Shown: positions 53,323-62,191 of the stretch, piece by piece
Layout: every line of letters begins with the position of its first letter
Numbering within the stretch: the first letter of the stretch is position 1
Assembly: GCF_000282635.1 (NCBI RefSeq)
Contig: NZ_AKIW01000053.1
Coordinates: forward strand, 1-64,000
Direction: 5' to 3'
Origin: Variovorax sp. CF313
GTDB lineage: Bacteria; Pseudomonadota; Gammaproteobacteria; Burkholderiales; Burkholderiaceae_C
DNA: 64,000 nucleotides
The notes under the pieces: generated by a model
What the model saw: the letters and a program-made list of their open reading frames with translations, nothing else
Databases searched by the model: none
Told to the model about the DNA's origin: nothing
Made by a program: the position numbers and the translations under genes

Positions 53323-54506
53323 GGCCGCCCGTCTTCGACCAGGACCGGGCCCAGTGGCCGGTCGGCACCGACTCGTTCTTCCAGCCAGGGCGCGCCGCTT
53401 TCTGGCTGCTGGCGGCGCTGATCGTCAACGGGCTGTTCTACACGGTCCAGATGTTCTCGATGGGGTTTCGCGTGGTGCCCATCACCGCATTCCTGGGGCT
53501 GCTGGTGTGGGGGGCCTACACGCTGCTTTTCGTGCTGGCCTTTCGTACGCTGGACCTGCTCGAGCAGCACCCGCCGGAGGCCTACGTGCTGGCCTTCGCA
53601 TGGGGCGGCATGGGCGCGGTCTATTTCGCGGCGCCGGCCAACATCGCCATCCAAAGTCTGTGCGCCAAGCTGGTGTCGCCGGAGTTCGTCGCGGTGTGGG
53701 GGCCGGCTGTTGCGGGGCCGGTCACGGAAGAGTTCCTGAAGCTTGCCGGGGTCGTCCTCCTGGTGCTGGTGGCGCGCAACCAGTTCCAGACCTACCTGTC
53801 GGTGCTGATCGTCGGCGCGATGGCGGGGCTGGGCTTTCAGGTGGTCGAGAACCTGAGCTACACGGTCAACGCCTCCATGCACTTTCCGCTGGAGAACCAG
53901 GTGTATCCGGTGCTGCTCAACCTGCTGACGCGCGGGCTGCTGAGCGGGCTGTGGAGCCACGCGGCCTACACGGCGATCGCGTCTTTCGGCGTGGCGTGGT
54001 TCCTGCTGCATCCGCATCGGCCGATGGCGGTGCGCATCGCATGCGCGCTGCTGTGCTTCATGCTCGCATGGGCGATGCATTTCATCTGGAACTCGCCTTT
54101 CCTCGAAGATCTCTTCGATGGCGGGTACGGTGAAATGGCCATCATGCTGGTGATCAAGGGGCTCCCCGCGATCATCGTGGCGGGGCTCTTCTGGCAGGTT
54201 GCCGCGCGCGAGAACGGCACGTACCTGCACGCACTGGCAGCCTGGTTCGTGCCGGAGCGCGAGCTGATCCGCGACGACGAATGGGTGCGGCTGGGCGCGC
54301 CCATGCAGCGGTACAAGGTCCGCAGGGAAACGGGCTGGACCTACGGCTGGCGCGCAAGGCGCCTGAAGACACGGCTGCAGCGTGAGCAGTTGCGGCTGAT
54401 TCGCAAGGCCGCGACCTACGGGCGCGGCGCGCAGACGCTGCGGCACGAAGTGGCGGTAAAACGCCTCCGCGCCGAACTGGATCCACTCGTCGAGGTACGA
54501 ACATGA
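53319..54506 (+). CDS. PrsW-family intramembrane metalloprotease-like protein
   Basis: A 395-residue membrane protein with eight or nine helices and the PrsW hallmarks: TEEFLK (EExxK), FQVVENLSY (EN), and a third acidic/His site in SHAAYTAIASFG and MHFIWNSP. GTG start overlaps the preceding stop. The final 80 residues are a basic cytoplasmic tail absent from Bacillus PrsW, which cleaves an anti-sigma factor. No anti-sigma gene is adjacent, so its substrate is unknown. Confidence 0.83.
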   Translation: MRPPVFDQDRAQWPVGTDSFFQPGRAAFWLLAALIVNGLFYTVQMFSMGFRVVPITAFLGLLVWGAYTLLFVLAFRTLDLLEQHPPEAYVLAFAWGGMGAVYFAAPANIAIQSLCAKLVSPEFVAVWGPAVAGPVTEEFLKLAGVVLLVLVARNQFQTYLSVLIVGAMAGLGFQVVENLSYTVNASMHFPLENQVYPVLLNLLTRGLLSGLWSHAAYTAIASFGVAWFLLHPHRPMAVRIACALLCFMLAWAMHFIWNSPFLEDLFDGGYGEMAIMLVIKGLPAIIVAGLFWQVAARENGTYLHALAAWFVPERELIRDDEWVRLGAPMQRYKVRRETGWTYGWRARRLKTRLQREQLRLIRKAATYGRGAQTLRHEVAVKRLRAELDPLVEVRT

Positions 54507-54928
54507 AGCAGTCGGACACGAAAGCAGACCAGGGCCAGCCGGCCTCGGAACTCATCTCTGAAAAAATCGCCGGACTCGGCGACTGGCGCGGCGCAACACT
54601 CGCCAGGATGCGCAAGCTCATCACCGAGGCAGACCCGCAGGTGATCGAGGAGTGGAAGTGGATGGGCACGCCGGTCTGGTCGCACGACGGCATCATCTGC
54701 ACGGGCGAGTCGTACAAGAGCGTGGTGAAGCTGACCTTCGCCAAGGGCGCGTCGCTGAAGGACCCGGCCCGACTCTTCAATTCGAGCCTCGACGGCAACG
54801 TGCGCCGCGCCATCGACATCCATGAAGGTGAAGAGCCGGACGCGGCCGCGTTCAAGGCGCTGGTTCTCGAAGCGGTCGCGCTCAATGGGGCGGGCAAGGC
54901 GAAGTCTTCGAAGAAAGCGAAGTCCTGA
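54503..54928 (+). CDS. DUF1801 family protein
   Basis: A 141-residue small protein of the DUF1801/YdhG type (LARMRKLITEADPQVIEEWKWMGTPVWSHDGIICTGESYKSVVKLTFAKGASLKDP). Function is unknown. It ends in a lysine/serine-rich tail. Overlaps the PrsW gene by four bases. Confidence 0.85.
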   Translation: MKQSDTKADQGQPASELISEKIAGLGDWRGATLARMRKLITEADPQVIEEWKWMGTPVWSHDGIICTGESYKSVVKLTFAKGASLKDPARLFNSSLDGNVRRAIDIHEGEEPDAAAFKALVLEAVALNGAGKAKSSKKAKS

Positions 54929-55269
54929 GTCTTCCGGCGCGACGTCCCTGACCGGCTTTCCACGGTCTGGGTGGGTGGCTCGCGATCACGCCGCCGCCAG
55001 TGTCGGCTCGCCCCGCGACGGCCGCATTTCAGGTGCGCGGCGCGCCAAAAAGTCAGGTGGCAGTCAGGCCTCCCTGCACGCCGTTCGTTTCGGCTTTTCC
55101 TGTGCTTCTTTCGACGTGGTCAGGTCGCGGGGCCTCGCTAATTCGCTGCTAAGTCTTCTGCCTTTTGACTGACATGCGGCGCTCCTAGATTCATCCGCGA
55201 TCCGCAGTGCAAGCGCAGCCATCGGCTGCGCTGCTGCTTCACGCTCCCCTCCACGCTCGAAAGAAGAAA
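54929..55269 (+). other. Non-coding leader region before the phosphoesterase
   Basis: About 341 bases with no supported gene. Near its 3' end a perfect hairpin, AGCGCAGCC-ATC-GGCTGCGCT (55212-55232), lies in the probable 5' untranslated region. A TTGACT (55157-55162 region) resembles a -35 but the spacing to a -10 is poor. No Pho box was convincing. Confidence 0.4.
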
Positions 55270-57603
55270 TTGAAAGCCATTCAAAAAATCAGATCCGGCT
55301 TGCTGTGTCCCACCCTGACCGTGCTCGCAGCTTCGCTGCTGGCTGCGTGCGGAGGCGGAGGCGGCGGCTCGGGGCCGGTTGCATTCCTCCCGCCGCCCGC
55401 GAGCCAGCCCGCGGGCTCCGGCAACACCACCTTCAGCGGCGTGCTCGCCGCCACCGCCTTCAAGGCCGGCAGCAGCACCGATCCAGTGATTGCGGCCGGC
55501 TACTACGCAGGCGCCACGGTCTGCGTCGACAGCAACAACAACGGCCGCTGCGACAGCGGCGAGCCCGCCGCCGTGACCGATGCCAACGGCAAGTTCAGCC
55601 TCTCGCTGTCCGCCGCGTCCGCGCTCATTGCCGACATCGGCACCAACGCGAAGAACACCGCCACCAACGCCAGCGTGCCCAGGCGCGAAGTGCTGCGCGT
55701 GGCGCTCGACCAGGTGAAGGAGCAAGGCACGGCCGTGGTGGTGAGCCCGCTGTCATCCGAGGTCGCGCGCCTGATCGAAGCCAACGGCACGAGCTACGCA
55801 GTCGAGAAGCAGAACTTGGCCACGCGCCTGGGCGTGCCGGTCGACGCCCTGCTTGCCGACTTCAATGCCGCGGCCGCCAATGTGCAGACCGCCTTGCTCG
55901 GCGAGGCCAATGCGCTCAACAACCGCTTCGCCTACGCGACCACCAAGCTTGACCGCGGCGACCTGTACCCCGACGCGCTGGCCAACCCCGGCGGCGACCC
56001 GCGCCTGAGCGGCATGGCGGGCGTGACGGTGGCGACGGCAGGCGTCGCGGACAACCGCAAGCCCATCACCTTCCTGCAGGCGCAGCAGGCCGCATTCAAC
56101 GTCGAGGGCATTCCGCGCTACGACAACATCTTCATCGTGATGCTGGAGAACAAGGCCACGATGTCGATCCTGAACTCGGCCTACGCGCCCAAGATCAACG
56201 GCTACCTGAAGGCCGGAAACCAGCTGGTGAGCTACTACGCCACCGGCAACCCGAGCGAGCCCAACTACACGGCGCTGGGCGGCGCGGACGACTGGGGCAT
56301 CAGCGACGACAGCCAGTGGAACTGCGACGCGACCGGCGCCAATGCGGTGCAGGACACGCCCGTGCCCGACAACACACAACCGGGCCTGGCCAAGTCGCCA
56401 TTCGCGGCCACCTGCACGCAGGCCGCCGCGGTGAACCACAACATCGTCGGCAAGCCGAACCTCTTCAACGCGATCACGAGCGCCGGCCTCACCTGGCGCA
56501 CCTACAGCGAGTCAATGAACCCGGGCCAGGACTTCCGCACCGACAGCGTGGCCGACGCCGCCGTCACCGCGAAGGACAACGTCTACCCGCCCGGCACGCT
56601 CGGCGGCAACAACGCGACCATCGGCGACGCCACACTCACGCTGCCGCTGCCCGCGGGCCTGTACAAGACCAAGCATCACCCCGGCATGGCCTACCAGAAC
56701 GTGCGCAGCGCGCCCGAATGGAAGTACAGCAACCGCACCATGGGCGGCGGCCAATGGGATGCGGCGCTGAAGAACAGCACCGACTACGCCATTCCCGCAA
56801 GCTACGACTACGACCAGCTCGGCACCGACCTGGCCAGCGGCAACGTCGGCAACCTGAACTTCCTGGTGCCCGACCAGTGCGACGACATGCACGGCATCAG
56901 CGTGAAGGGCGCCGGCGGCACCGGCACCGCGAGCGACTGCAGCAGCGTGGCGAACAACGTGTCGACCACGGCCGTCTCGCCGATCATCACGCGCGGCGAC
57001 AACTACGTGGACTTCACGGTCAAGCGCATCCAGGCTTCGCCGCTGTGGAAGAACACGCACAAGCGCGTGGCGATCGTGCTGATGTTCGACGAAGGCAGCG
57101 CCACCAGCGGCTTCAATTCCTGCTGCGGCTGGAACGTGGCCAACAGCACCGTTGCCAACCCGATCAAGCAGAACGCGGACGGTACCTGGTCGGTCGATGC
57201 CACGATCAACAACTACACCAAGGGCAACCGCGGCCACGGCGAGAGCATCTTCGGCATCCTGACCAACCAGCCCGACGCGCCCAAGGGCGTATCGGACAGC
57301 GATGCCTACAGCCACTTCTCGTTCGTGCGCACGCTGCAGGACATGTTCCAGCTGGCCGACCCGGCGGTCGACGGCTCGTACATGAACCGCTCGAAGTACA
57401 CCGAGGCCTTCATCGCCCAGAACATCATGAACCTGCCGGAGTACGCGGGCAGCGCGGACACGCACTTCGACAGCGTGCGGCCGATCAACCACGCCTTCGT
57501 GATCCCGGCGAGCTACACGCAGAAGCAGTCGGGCGACGTGTCGACCGCCGCGCAGGTCGGGCCGGATGCCAACCAGTTCAACGTCTGGTCGCTGAAGCAA
57601 TGA
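55270..57603 (+). CDS. Phosphoesterase lipoprotein (phospholipase C / acid phosphatase family)
   Basis: A 777-residue secreted lipoprotein: signal with lipobox LLAAC followed by GGGGGG, then a Ca-binding/dockerin-like or carboxypeptidase-regulatory-like segment (VCVDSNNNGRCDSGEPAAV), and a phosphoesterase domain (residues about 280-770) with YDNIFIVMLENK, PSEPNYTALGG and VLMFDEG metal-site motifs. A TTG at 55270 (with GAAAGAAGAAA upstream) is chosen over a GTG at 55207. It ends overlapping the peroxidase gene (ATGA). Confidence 0.82.
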   Translation: MKAIQKIRSGLLCPTLTVLAASLLAACGGGGGGSGPVAFLPPPASQPAGSGNTTFSGVLAATAFKAGSSTDPVIAAGYYAGATVCVDSNNNGRCDSGEPAAVTDANGKFSLSLSAASALIADIGTNAKNTATNASVPRREVLRVALDQVKEQGTAVVVSPLSSEVARLIEANGTSYAVEKQNLATRLGVPVDALLADFNAAAANVQTALLGEANALNNRFAYATTKLDRGDLYPDALANPGGDPRLSGMAGVTVATAGVADNRKPITFLQAQQAAFNVEGIPRYDNIFIVMLENKATMSILNSAYAPKINGYLKAGNQLVSYYATGNPSEPNYTALGGADDWGISDDSQWNCDATGANAVQDTPVPDNTQPGLAKSPFAATCTQAAAVNHNIVGKPNLFNAITSAGLTWRTYSESMNPGQDFRTDSVADAAVTAKDNVYPPGTLGGNNATIGDATLTLPLPAGLYKTKHHPGMAYQNVRSAPEWKYSNRTMGGGQWDAALKNSTDYAIPASYDYDQLGTDLASGNVGNLNFLVPDQCDDMHGISVKGAGGTGTASDCSSVANNVSTTAVSPIITRGDNYVDFTVKRIQASPLWKNTHKRVAIVLMFDEGSATSGFNSCCGWNVANSTVANPIKQNADGTWSVDATINNYTKGNRGHGESIFGILTNQPDAPKGVSDSDAYSHFSFVRTLQDMFQLADPAVDGSYMNRSKYTEAFIAQNIMNLPEYAGSADTHFDSVRPINHAFVIPASYTQKQSGDVSTAAQVGPDANQFNVWSLKQ

Positions 57604-59036
57604 GCGAACGCCGTTCGGGCCCGAAGGGGCCGGCGGTGACGCGCGCCGGCTGGGTCGGGCTGGCGGTGCTGGCCGCAGCAGGCGCGGCGGGCGGTGCGCT
57701 CGTTTCCTGCGGCGGCGGTGGCGGGGGATCGGCGGCCGCGCTGCCGACCGCCTCCGCGCCCGTCACGGCGGCGAGCGCGCCCGCGGCGGCGCCCGCTTCC
57801 GCCAGCACGCTGAGCCTCGCGGCGCAGGTGGGCCAGAAGATGTTCTTCGACAAGAACCTCTCGGGCTCCGGCGCCATGTCGTGCGCGAGCTGCCACGACC
57901 CGGCCCATGCGTACGCGCCGGCCAACGACCTCTCCGTGCAGCTCGGCGGCGAGCGCATGGACAAGGCCGGCCTGCGCGCAGTGCCCTCGCTGCGCTACAA
58001 GGACATCACGCCGCCCTACGCCGATCTGCTGGACAACCCCGACGGCATCAGCGCGCCCGGCCCCGGCGGCGGCTTCGCCTGGGACGGCCGCGCCGACACG
58101 CTGGCCGCGCAGGCCCGCCTTCCGCTGCTCGATCCGCTGGAGATGGCCAACGCGAGCAGCACCGACGTAGTGAAGAAACTGCAGGCGGCCGACTACGCAC
58201 CGCTGGTCGCCAAGGCCTTCGGCGCGAAGGTGTTCGACGACAGCGACGCCGCCTTCGCCAGCGCGCTGCAGGCCCTGCAGGCCTACCAGCTGGAGGACAA
58301 GAGCTTTCACCCGTACAGCAGCAAGTTCGACCTGTACGCGGCCAACAAGATCGGCGGCACGCTCACGCCGGCGGAAACGCGAGGGCTGAAGGTGTTCACC
58401 AACCCGGCCACCGGCAACTGCGCCTCGTGCCACTACCAGGGCGCGGGCCTGAACGGCAGCTCGGCGCTGTTCACCGACTTCTCGTACGAGGCGATCAGCG
58501 TGCCGCGCAACGCGGGCATTCCGGCCAACGGCGACCTGAAGTATTTCGACATGGGCGTGTGCGGCCCGATGCGCACCGACCACGCGCCGGCCGCACCCAA
58601 CGCTGCGAACGGCTTCTGCGGCATGTTCAAGGCGCCGACCATGCGCAACGTGGCGACGCGGCAGGCCTTCTTCCACAACGGCGTGATGCATTCGCTGGAG
58701 CAGGTCGTGCGCTTCTACAACACGCGCGACACGCAGCCCGAGCTGTGGTACCCCACCGTCGGCGGAACGCCCAAGGCGAAGAACGATCCCGGCTTTCCGG
58801 CGTACGGCCTCGTCACGACGCAGTACACGGGCGGCAAAGTGCAGAAGTACGACGACCTGCCGGCTGCCTACGCGGCCAACATCGACACGCAACTGCCGAT
58901 GGACGGCCGCGCCGCGGGCTCCGCGCCTCCCATGTCCGAGCAGGACATCGCGGACCTGCTCTGCTTCCTGAACACCCTGAGCGATGCGGACACGGCACCG
59001 GCCACGCCCGCGAAGCCGGGGGCGTGCGTCAATTGA
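57600..59036 (+). CDS. Di-haem cytochrome c peroxidase (MauG/CcpA family) lipoprotein
   Basis: A 478-residue protein with a lipobox (ALVSC) followed by GGGGGG, like its upstream neighbour. Two c-type haem sites are present: CASCH near residue 98 and CASCH near 280, each with family spacing (GAMSCASCHDPAHAYA and NCASCHYQGAG). It reduces peroxides or oxidises a protein or cofactor in the periplasm. Coupled to the phosphoesterase by four bases. Confidence 0.88.
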   Translation: MSERRSGPKGPAVTRAGWVGLAVLAAAGAAGGALVSCGGGGGGSAAALPTASAPVTAASAPAAAPASASTLSLAAQVGQKMFFDKNLSGSGAMSCASCHDPAHAYAPANDLSVQLGGERMDKAGLRAVPSLRYKDITPPYADLLDNPDGISAPGPGGGFAWDGRADTLAAQARLPLLDPLEMANASSTDVVKKLQAADYAPLVAKAFGAKVFDDSDAAFASALQALQAYQLEDKSFHPYSSKFDLYAANKIGGTLTPAETRGLKVFTNPATGNCASCHYQGAGLNGSSALFTDFSYEAISVPRNAGIPANGDLKYFDMGVCGPMRTDHAPAAPNAANGFCGMFKAPTMRNVATRQAFFHNGVMHSLEQVVRFYNTRDTQPELWYPTVGGTPKAKNDPGFPAYGLVTTQYTGGKVQKYDDLPAAYAANIDTQLPMDGRAAGSAPPMSEQDIADLLCFLNTLSDADTAPATPAKPGACVN

Positions 59037-59047
59037 TTTGCCTACAC

Positions 59048-59671
59048 ATGAACAACAAGATCCTTTGCGCGGCAATCGGCGCCGCCACCCTGGCCGCACT
59101 CACGGGCTGCGGCCCGCAGCAGCCCGAAGCCGACCTGCCGAACCTCACGGCCGCGATGAACGCCTACCTTGCGAAGAAAGGCGACCTGTGCCTGGGCAAG
59201 ACCCAATGGCCCATCGACGTGCCGCAGCGCGAGGCAGGCACGCGCGCGCGCAACGCGGTGCAGATGCCGGTGCTGGAACATGTCGGGCTGGTGAGTGCGT
59301 CCACGGCGAAGGTCGAGAACGACAAGGAGGCCGGCGAAATCGAGGTCACCCGCTACGCGCTGACCGACGAAGGAAAGAAGTACTTCCTGGTGCGCAAGAA
59401 CCAAGGCGGCCAGAGCGGCCAGGGCGACTTCTGCGCCGCTCACCTGACGCTCGACAAGATCGTCGGCTGGGAAGCGCGCAAGGACGCCAAGGACCCGGCC
59501 GAAGTCGTCGTCACCTACACCTACAGGATCGATGCCGCGCCCTGGACGGGCAATGCCGACGTGCAAAAGGCCTTTCCGATGGTCGACCGCGTGGTGCGCG
59601 GCGCCGGCACCATGCAGCTGAAGCAGAACTTCAAACGCACCGGCAACGGCTGGGTTCCGGCGGAAGTCTGA
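59048..59671 (+). CDS. Small lipoprotein of unknown function
   Basis: A 207-residue lipoprotein with lipobox LTGC and a mature part of mixed alpha/beta character (KGDLCLGKTQWPIDVPQREAGTRARNAVQMPVLEHVGLV). Family not recognised. It follows the peroxidase by 11 bases and precedes the oxygenase by four, so belongs to the operon. Confidence 0.8.
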   Translation: MNNKILCAAIGAATLAALTGCGPQQPEADLPNLTAAMNAYLAKKGDLCLGKTQWPIDVPQREAGTRARNAVQMPVLEHVGLVSASTAKVENDKEAGEIEVTRYALTDEGKKYFLVRKNQGGQSGQGDFCAAHLTLDKIVGWEARKDAKDPAEVVVTYTYRIDAAPWTGNADVQKAFPMVDRVVRGAGTMQLKQNFKRTGNGWVPAEV

Positions 59672-59675
59672 GCCG

Positions 59676-60566
59676 ATGGATGCGGTGCTGCGTTTCTCGC
59701 CCGCGCTGAGCGACTGGGTATTGCACAACCTGCGCCAGGGCTGCGCCCCCGCGAACGTGATCAAGGCCATGCGCGCGCAAGACATGCCGCCCGAGGCCGC
59801 CAGGACCATCGTCGATGCCTTCGTGTTCGCGCTGCGCACCGGAAGCCCGGTGCCTGTCGATTCGGTAACGGTAGCGCCCCTCTACCAGTACGAGCCGCCG
59901 CGGCTGCCGCCGGGCGCGTCGATCCGCACCACGGACCGGCTCGTGCGCGTGGCCGCGCGCGCGGCGCAGCCGGCCATGGCTGTGCTCGACGACGTGTTCG
60001 ACCCGCAGGAATGCGAAGAGCTGATCGCGCTCGCGAGGCCCCGGCTGGCGCCATCGACCACCGTCGATCCGCTGTCCGGGCGCGACCTTGTCGGTGAACA
60101 GCGCAGCAGCCTGGGCATGTTCTTCCGGCTGCGCGAAAACGCCTTCATCGCCAGGCTCGATCAGCGCGTGTCGGAGCTCATGAACCTGCCGGTGGAAAAC
60201 GGCGAAGGCCTGCAGGTGCTGTGCTACCCGGCCGGCGCGCAGAGCATGCCCCACTTCGATTTCCTGGTGCCGTCGAACGCAGCCAACAAGGCCTCGCTGG
60301 CACGCAGCGGCCAGCGGGTGAGCACGCTCGTGAGCTACCTCAACGAGGTGGAGGAAGGCGGCGAGACCATATTTCCCGAATGCGGCTGGTCGGTGCCGCC
60401 ACGACGCGGCAGCGCGGTGTACTTCGAGTACTGCAACAGCCTCGGGCAAGTGGACCATGCATCGCTGCATGCGGGCGGACCCGTGCTGCACGGCGAGAAA
60501 TGGGTGGCGACCAAGTGGATGCGGCAGCGGCGCTTCGTGGCCGCTGGAGAGGCTTCGGACGGCTGA
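59676..60566 (+). CDS. Prolyl 4-hydroxylase-like 2-oxoglutarate/Fe(II) oxygenase
   Basis: A 296-residue enzyme with the double-stranded beta-helix of P4H proteins. Fe ligands are HFD in PHFDFL and a distal His in HAGGPVLHGEKWVATKW, whose Lys binds 2-oxoglutarate. Bacterial members hydroxylate proteins or peptides; the target is unknown. The N-terminal 95 residues are an unrecognised helical region. Confidence 0.88.
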   Translation: MDAVLRFSPALSDWVLHNLRQGCAPANVIKAMRAQDMPPEAARTIVDAFVFALRTGSPVPVDSVTVAPLYQYEPPRLPPGASIRTTDRLVRVAARAAQPAMAVLDDVFDPQECEELIALARPRLAPSTTVDPLSGRDLVGEQRSSLGMFFRLRENAFIARLDQRVSELMNLPVENGEGLQVLCYPAGAQSMPHFDFLVPSNAANKASLARSGQRVSTLVSYLNEVEEGGETIFPECGWSVPPRRGSAVYFEYCNSLGQVDHASLHAGGPVLHGEKWVATKWMRQRRFVAAGEASDG

Positions 60567-60619
60567 CTCGCGGCGATGGGCGAGCCGCCTTCCGTGTGGT
60601 CTGGGGTATCGGTTTGACT

Positions 60620-60643
60620 TTATTTTAGATATATCTAAAATAA
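60620..60643. promoter_or_regulatory. 24-bp perfect palindrome in the yqjI-like promoter
   Basis: Half-site TTATTTTAGATA is followed directly by its exact reverse complement. It lies between a -35 TTGACT (60614-60619) and a -10 TAAAAT (60636-60641) with a 16-base spacer. It covers the core promoter, so repressor binding should block transcription of both the regulator and the next gene. Confidence 0.8.
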
Positions 60644-60673
60644 TTTCGATGTACATCATGAAGGATGCTCGCC

Positions 60674-61249
60674 ATGAGACATTTCCACTCCAGCCATCAC
60701 CACTGCCGCACCGCCCGCGGCGAACATGAAGACGGCCTTTCCGGCGGGCGCGGACAACACCGCGGCGGTGGCCGTGGCGGCGCACGCGTGTTCGGCCACG
60801 GCGGCCTGCGCTTCGTGCTGCTGCAGCTCATTGCCGACAAGCCGGCCCACGGCTACGAACTGATCAAGGCCATCGAAGACCGCCTCGGCGGCAGCTACGC
60901 GCCGAGCCCCGGCGTGGTCTACCCCACGCTCACGCTGCTCGAGGAAATGGGCTACCTCAGCGTGGAAGCCGGCGACGGCAGCGGCCGCAAGCGCTACAGC
61001 GTCACGGCCAGCGGCCAGGAATTCCTCGCTGCGAACCGCGAGATGGCCGACGCCATGATGGCCCGCATGAGCGGCGGCGTGGACGGCGCCGGCCCGCGCG
61101 GCGGACGGCCGCCGCAGGTCACGCGCGCCATCGAGAACCTCAAGCTCGCAATGCGCATGCGCCTGTCGGGCGCCGCGATGACCGAGCAGCAGGCGCATGA
61201 ATTCGCCGCGGTGCTCGACGCCGCGGCCCAGCAGATCGAAAAGATCTGA
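60674..61249 (+). CDS. yqjI: PadR-family metal-responsive repressor, YqjI-like
   Basis: A 191-residue repressor. The N-terminus is histidine-rich (MRHFHSSHHHC), as in the nickel-responsive YqjI of E. coli, followed by the PadR winged helix (GLRFVLLQLIADKPAHGYELIKAIEDRLGGSYAPSPGVVYPTLTLLEEMGYL) and a C-terminal helical dimer. ATG 60674 is preferred because the AAGGA at 60661-60665 then sits at proper spacing; the ATG at 60665 is possible. Its own promoter carries the palindrome above. Confidence 0.87.
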   Translation: MRHFHSSHHHCRTARGEHEDGLSGGRGQHRGGGRGGARVFGHGGLRFVLLQLIADKPAHGYELIKAIEDRLGGSYAPSPGVVYPTLTLLEEMGYLSVEAGDGSGRKRYSVTASGQEFLAANREMADAMMARMSGGVDGAGPRGGRPPQVTRAIENLKLAMRMRLSGAAMTEQQAHEFAAVLDAAAQQIEKI

Positions 61250-61303
61250 GCCTGCGCCCTCCCCCGAATCTCAACCCGTCCTGTTCACCACAGGATTCCT
61301 GCA

Positions 61304-62137
61304 ATGACTGACTCCAGTAACTCATCCGCCTCCACCGCGCCCGACCGCATGCCGCGCCGGGTGCGCCACGACCTGCGCTTTCGCCGGCTCACGGTGAAAA
61401 CCGCGCGGCGCGTGACGCCGCACCTGATCCGCATCACCCTCGCGGGCGACGACCTCGCGGGCTTCACCAGCCCCGGCTTCGACGACCACGCGAAGATCTT
61501 CTTTCCTGATGCCACCGGCAAGCTCACGCTGCCCACGGCCGGCCCCGAGGGCCCGATCTGGCCCGAAGGCCGCCCGACCATGCGCGACTACACGCCGCGC
61601 CGCCATGACGCCACGGCCGGCACGCTCGAAATCGACTTCGCGCTGCACGAAGCCGGCCCCGCCACGCAATGGGCCGAGCAGGCCAGGCCCGGCGACGTCG
61701 TCGGCGTGGGCGGCCCGCGCGGTTCGTTCATCGTGCCGACCGAATTCGACTGGCACCTGCTGATCGGCGACGACACCGCCCTGCCCGCCATCTCGCGCCG
61801 CTTGGCTGAGCTGCCGGCCGGTGCGCGCGCGGTGGTGCTGGCGGAAGTCGACAGCGAAGCCGACGAGATTCCGTTCGACACGAAGGCCGAGCTCACGCTC
61901 AGGTGGGTGCACCGCCGCGGCACCGAACCGGGCCTGAGTCCTGTGCTGCTCGACGCGCTGAAAGCGATGCAGCTGCCGGCCGGCGACTTCCATGCATGGG
62001 TGGGTTGCGAATCGGCGATCGCCAAGGCGCTGCGCGCGCACCTCGTGGGCGAGCGAGGCGCGAACCCGAAATGGACACGGGCCTCGGGCTACTGGCGCCG
62101 CGGCGCGATCGCCACGCACGACACGCACGACGAGTAA
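61304..62137 (+). CDS. Siderophore-interacting protein / ferric reductase (YqjH/ViuB family)
   Basis: A 277-residue flavin-dependent ferric-siderophore reductase with the FAD-binding motif RDYTPRR and the nucleotide-binding domain (HLLIGDDTALPAISRRL). It releases iron from ferric siderophores in the cytoplasm. In E. coli YqjI represses yqjH; here the two genes are in the same direction, 54 bases apart, so likely one operon. Confidence 0.9.
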   Translation: MTDSSNSSASTAPDRMPRRVRHDLRFRRLTVKTARRVTPHLIRITLAGDDLAGFTSPGFDDHAKIFFPDATGKLTLPTAGPEGPIWPEGRPTMRDYTPRRHDATAGTLEIDFALHEAGPATQWAEQARPGDVVGVGGPRGSFIVPTEFDWHLLIGDDTALPAISRRLAELPAGARAVVLAEVDSEADEIPFDTKAELTLRWVHRRGTEPGLSPVLLDALKAMQLPAGDFHAWVGCESAIAKALRAHLVGERGANPKWTRASGYWRRGAIATHDTHDE

Positions 62138-62145
62138 GGTCTTGC

Positions 62146-62168
62146 TCCTTCCCCTCCCCGGGGAAGGA
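62146..62168. repeat. Short palindromic repeat between SIP and corA
   Basis: TCCTTCCCC (62146-62154) and GGGGAAGGA (62160-62168) form a perfect nine-pair stem with a five-base loop. It lies between convergent genes. Related in sequence to the palindromes at 11192 and 25827. An A-run follows, no T-run. Confidence 0.55.
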
Positions 62169-62191
62169 AAAAAACCGGGGCAGCCCCGCCC

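Noticed and set aside
54929-55269. Pho box upstream of the phosphoesterase
   Set aside because: TGACATG and similar words occur once only; the direct CTGTCAT repeat is absent.
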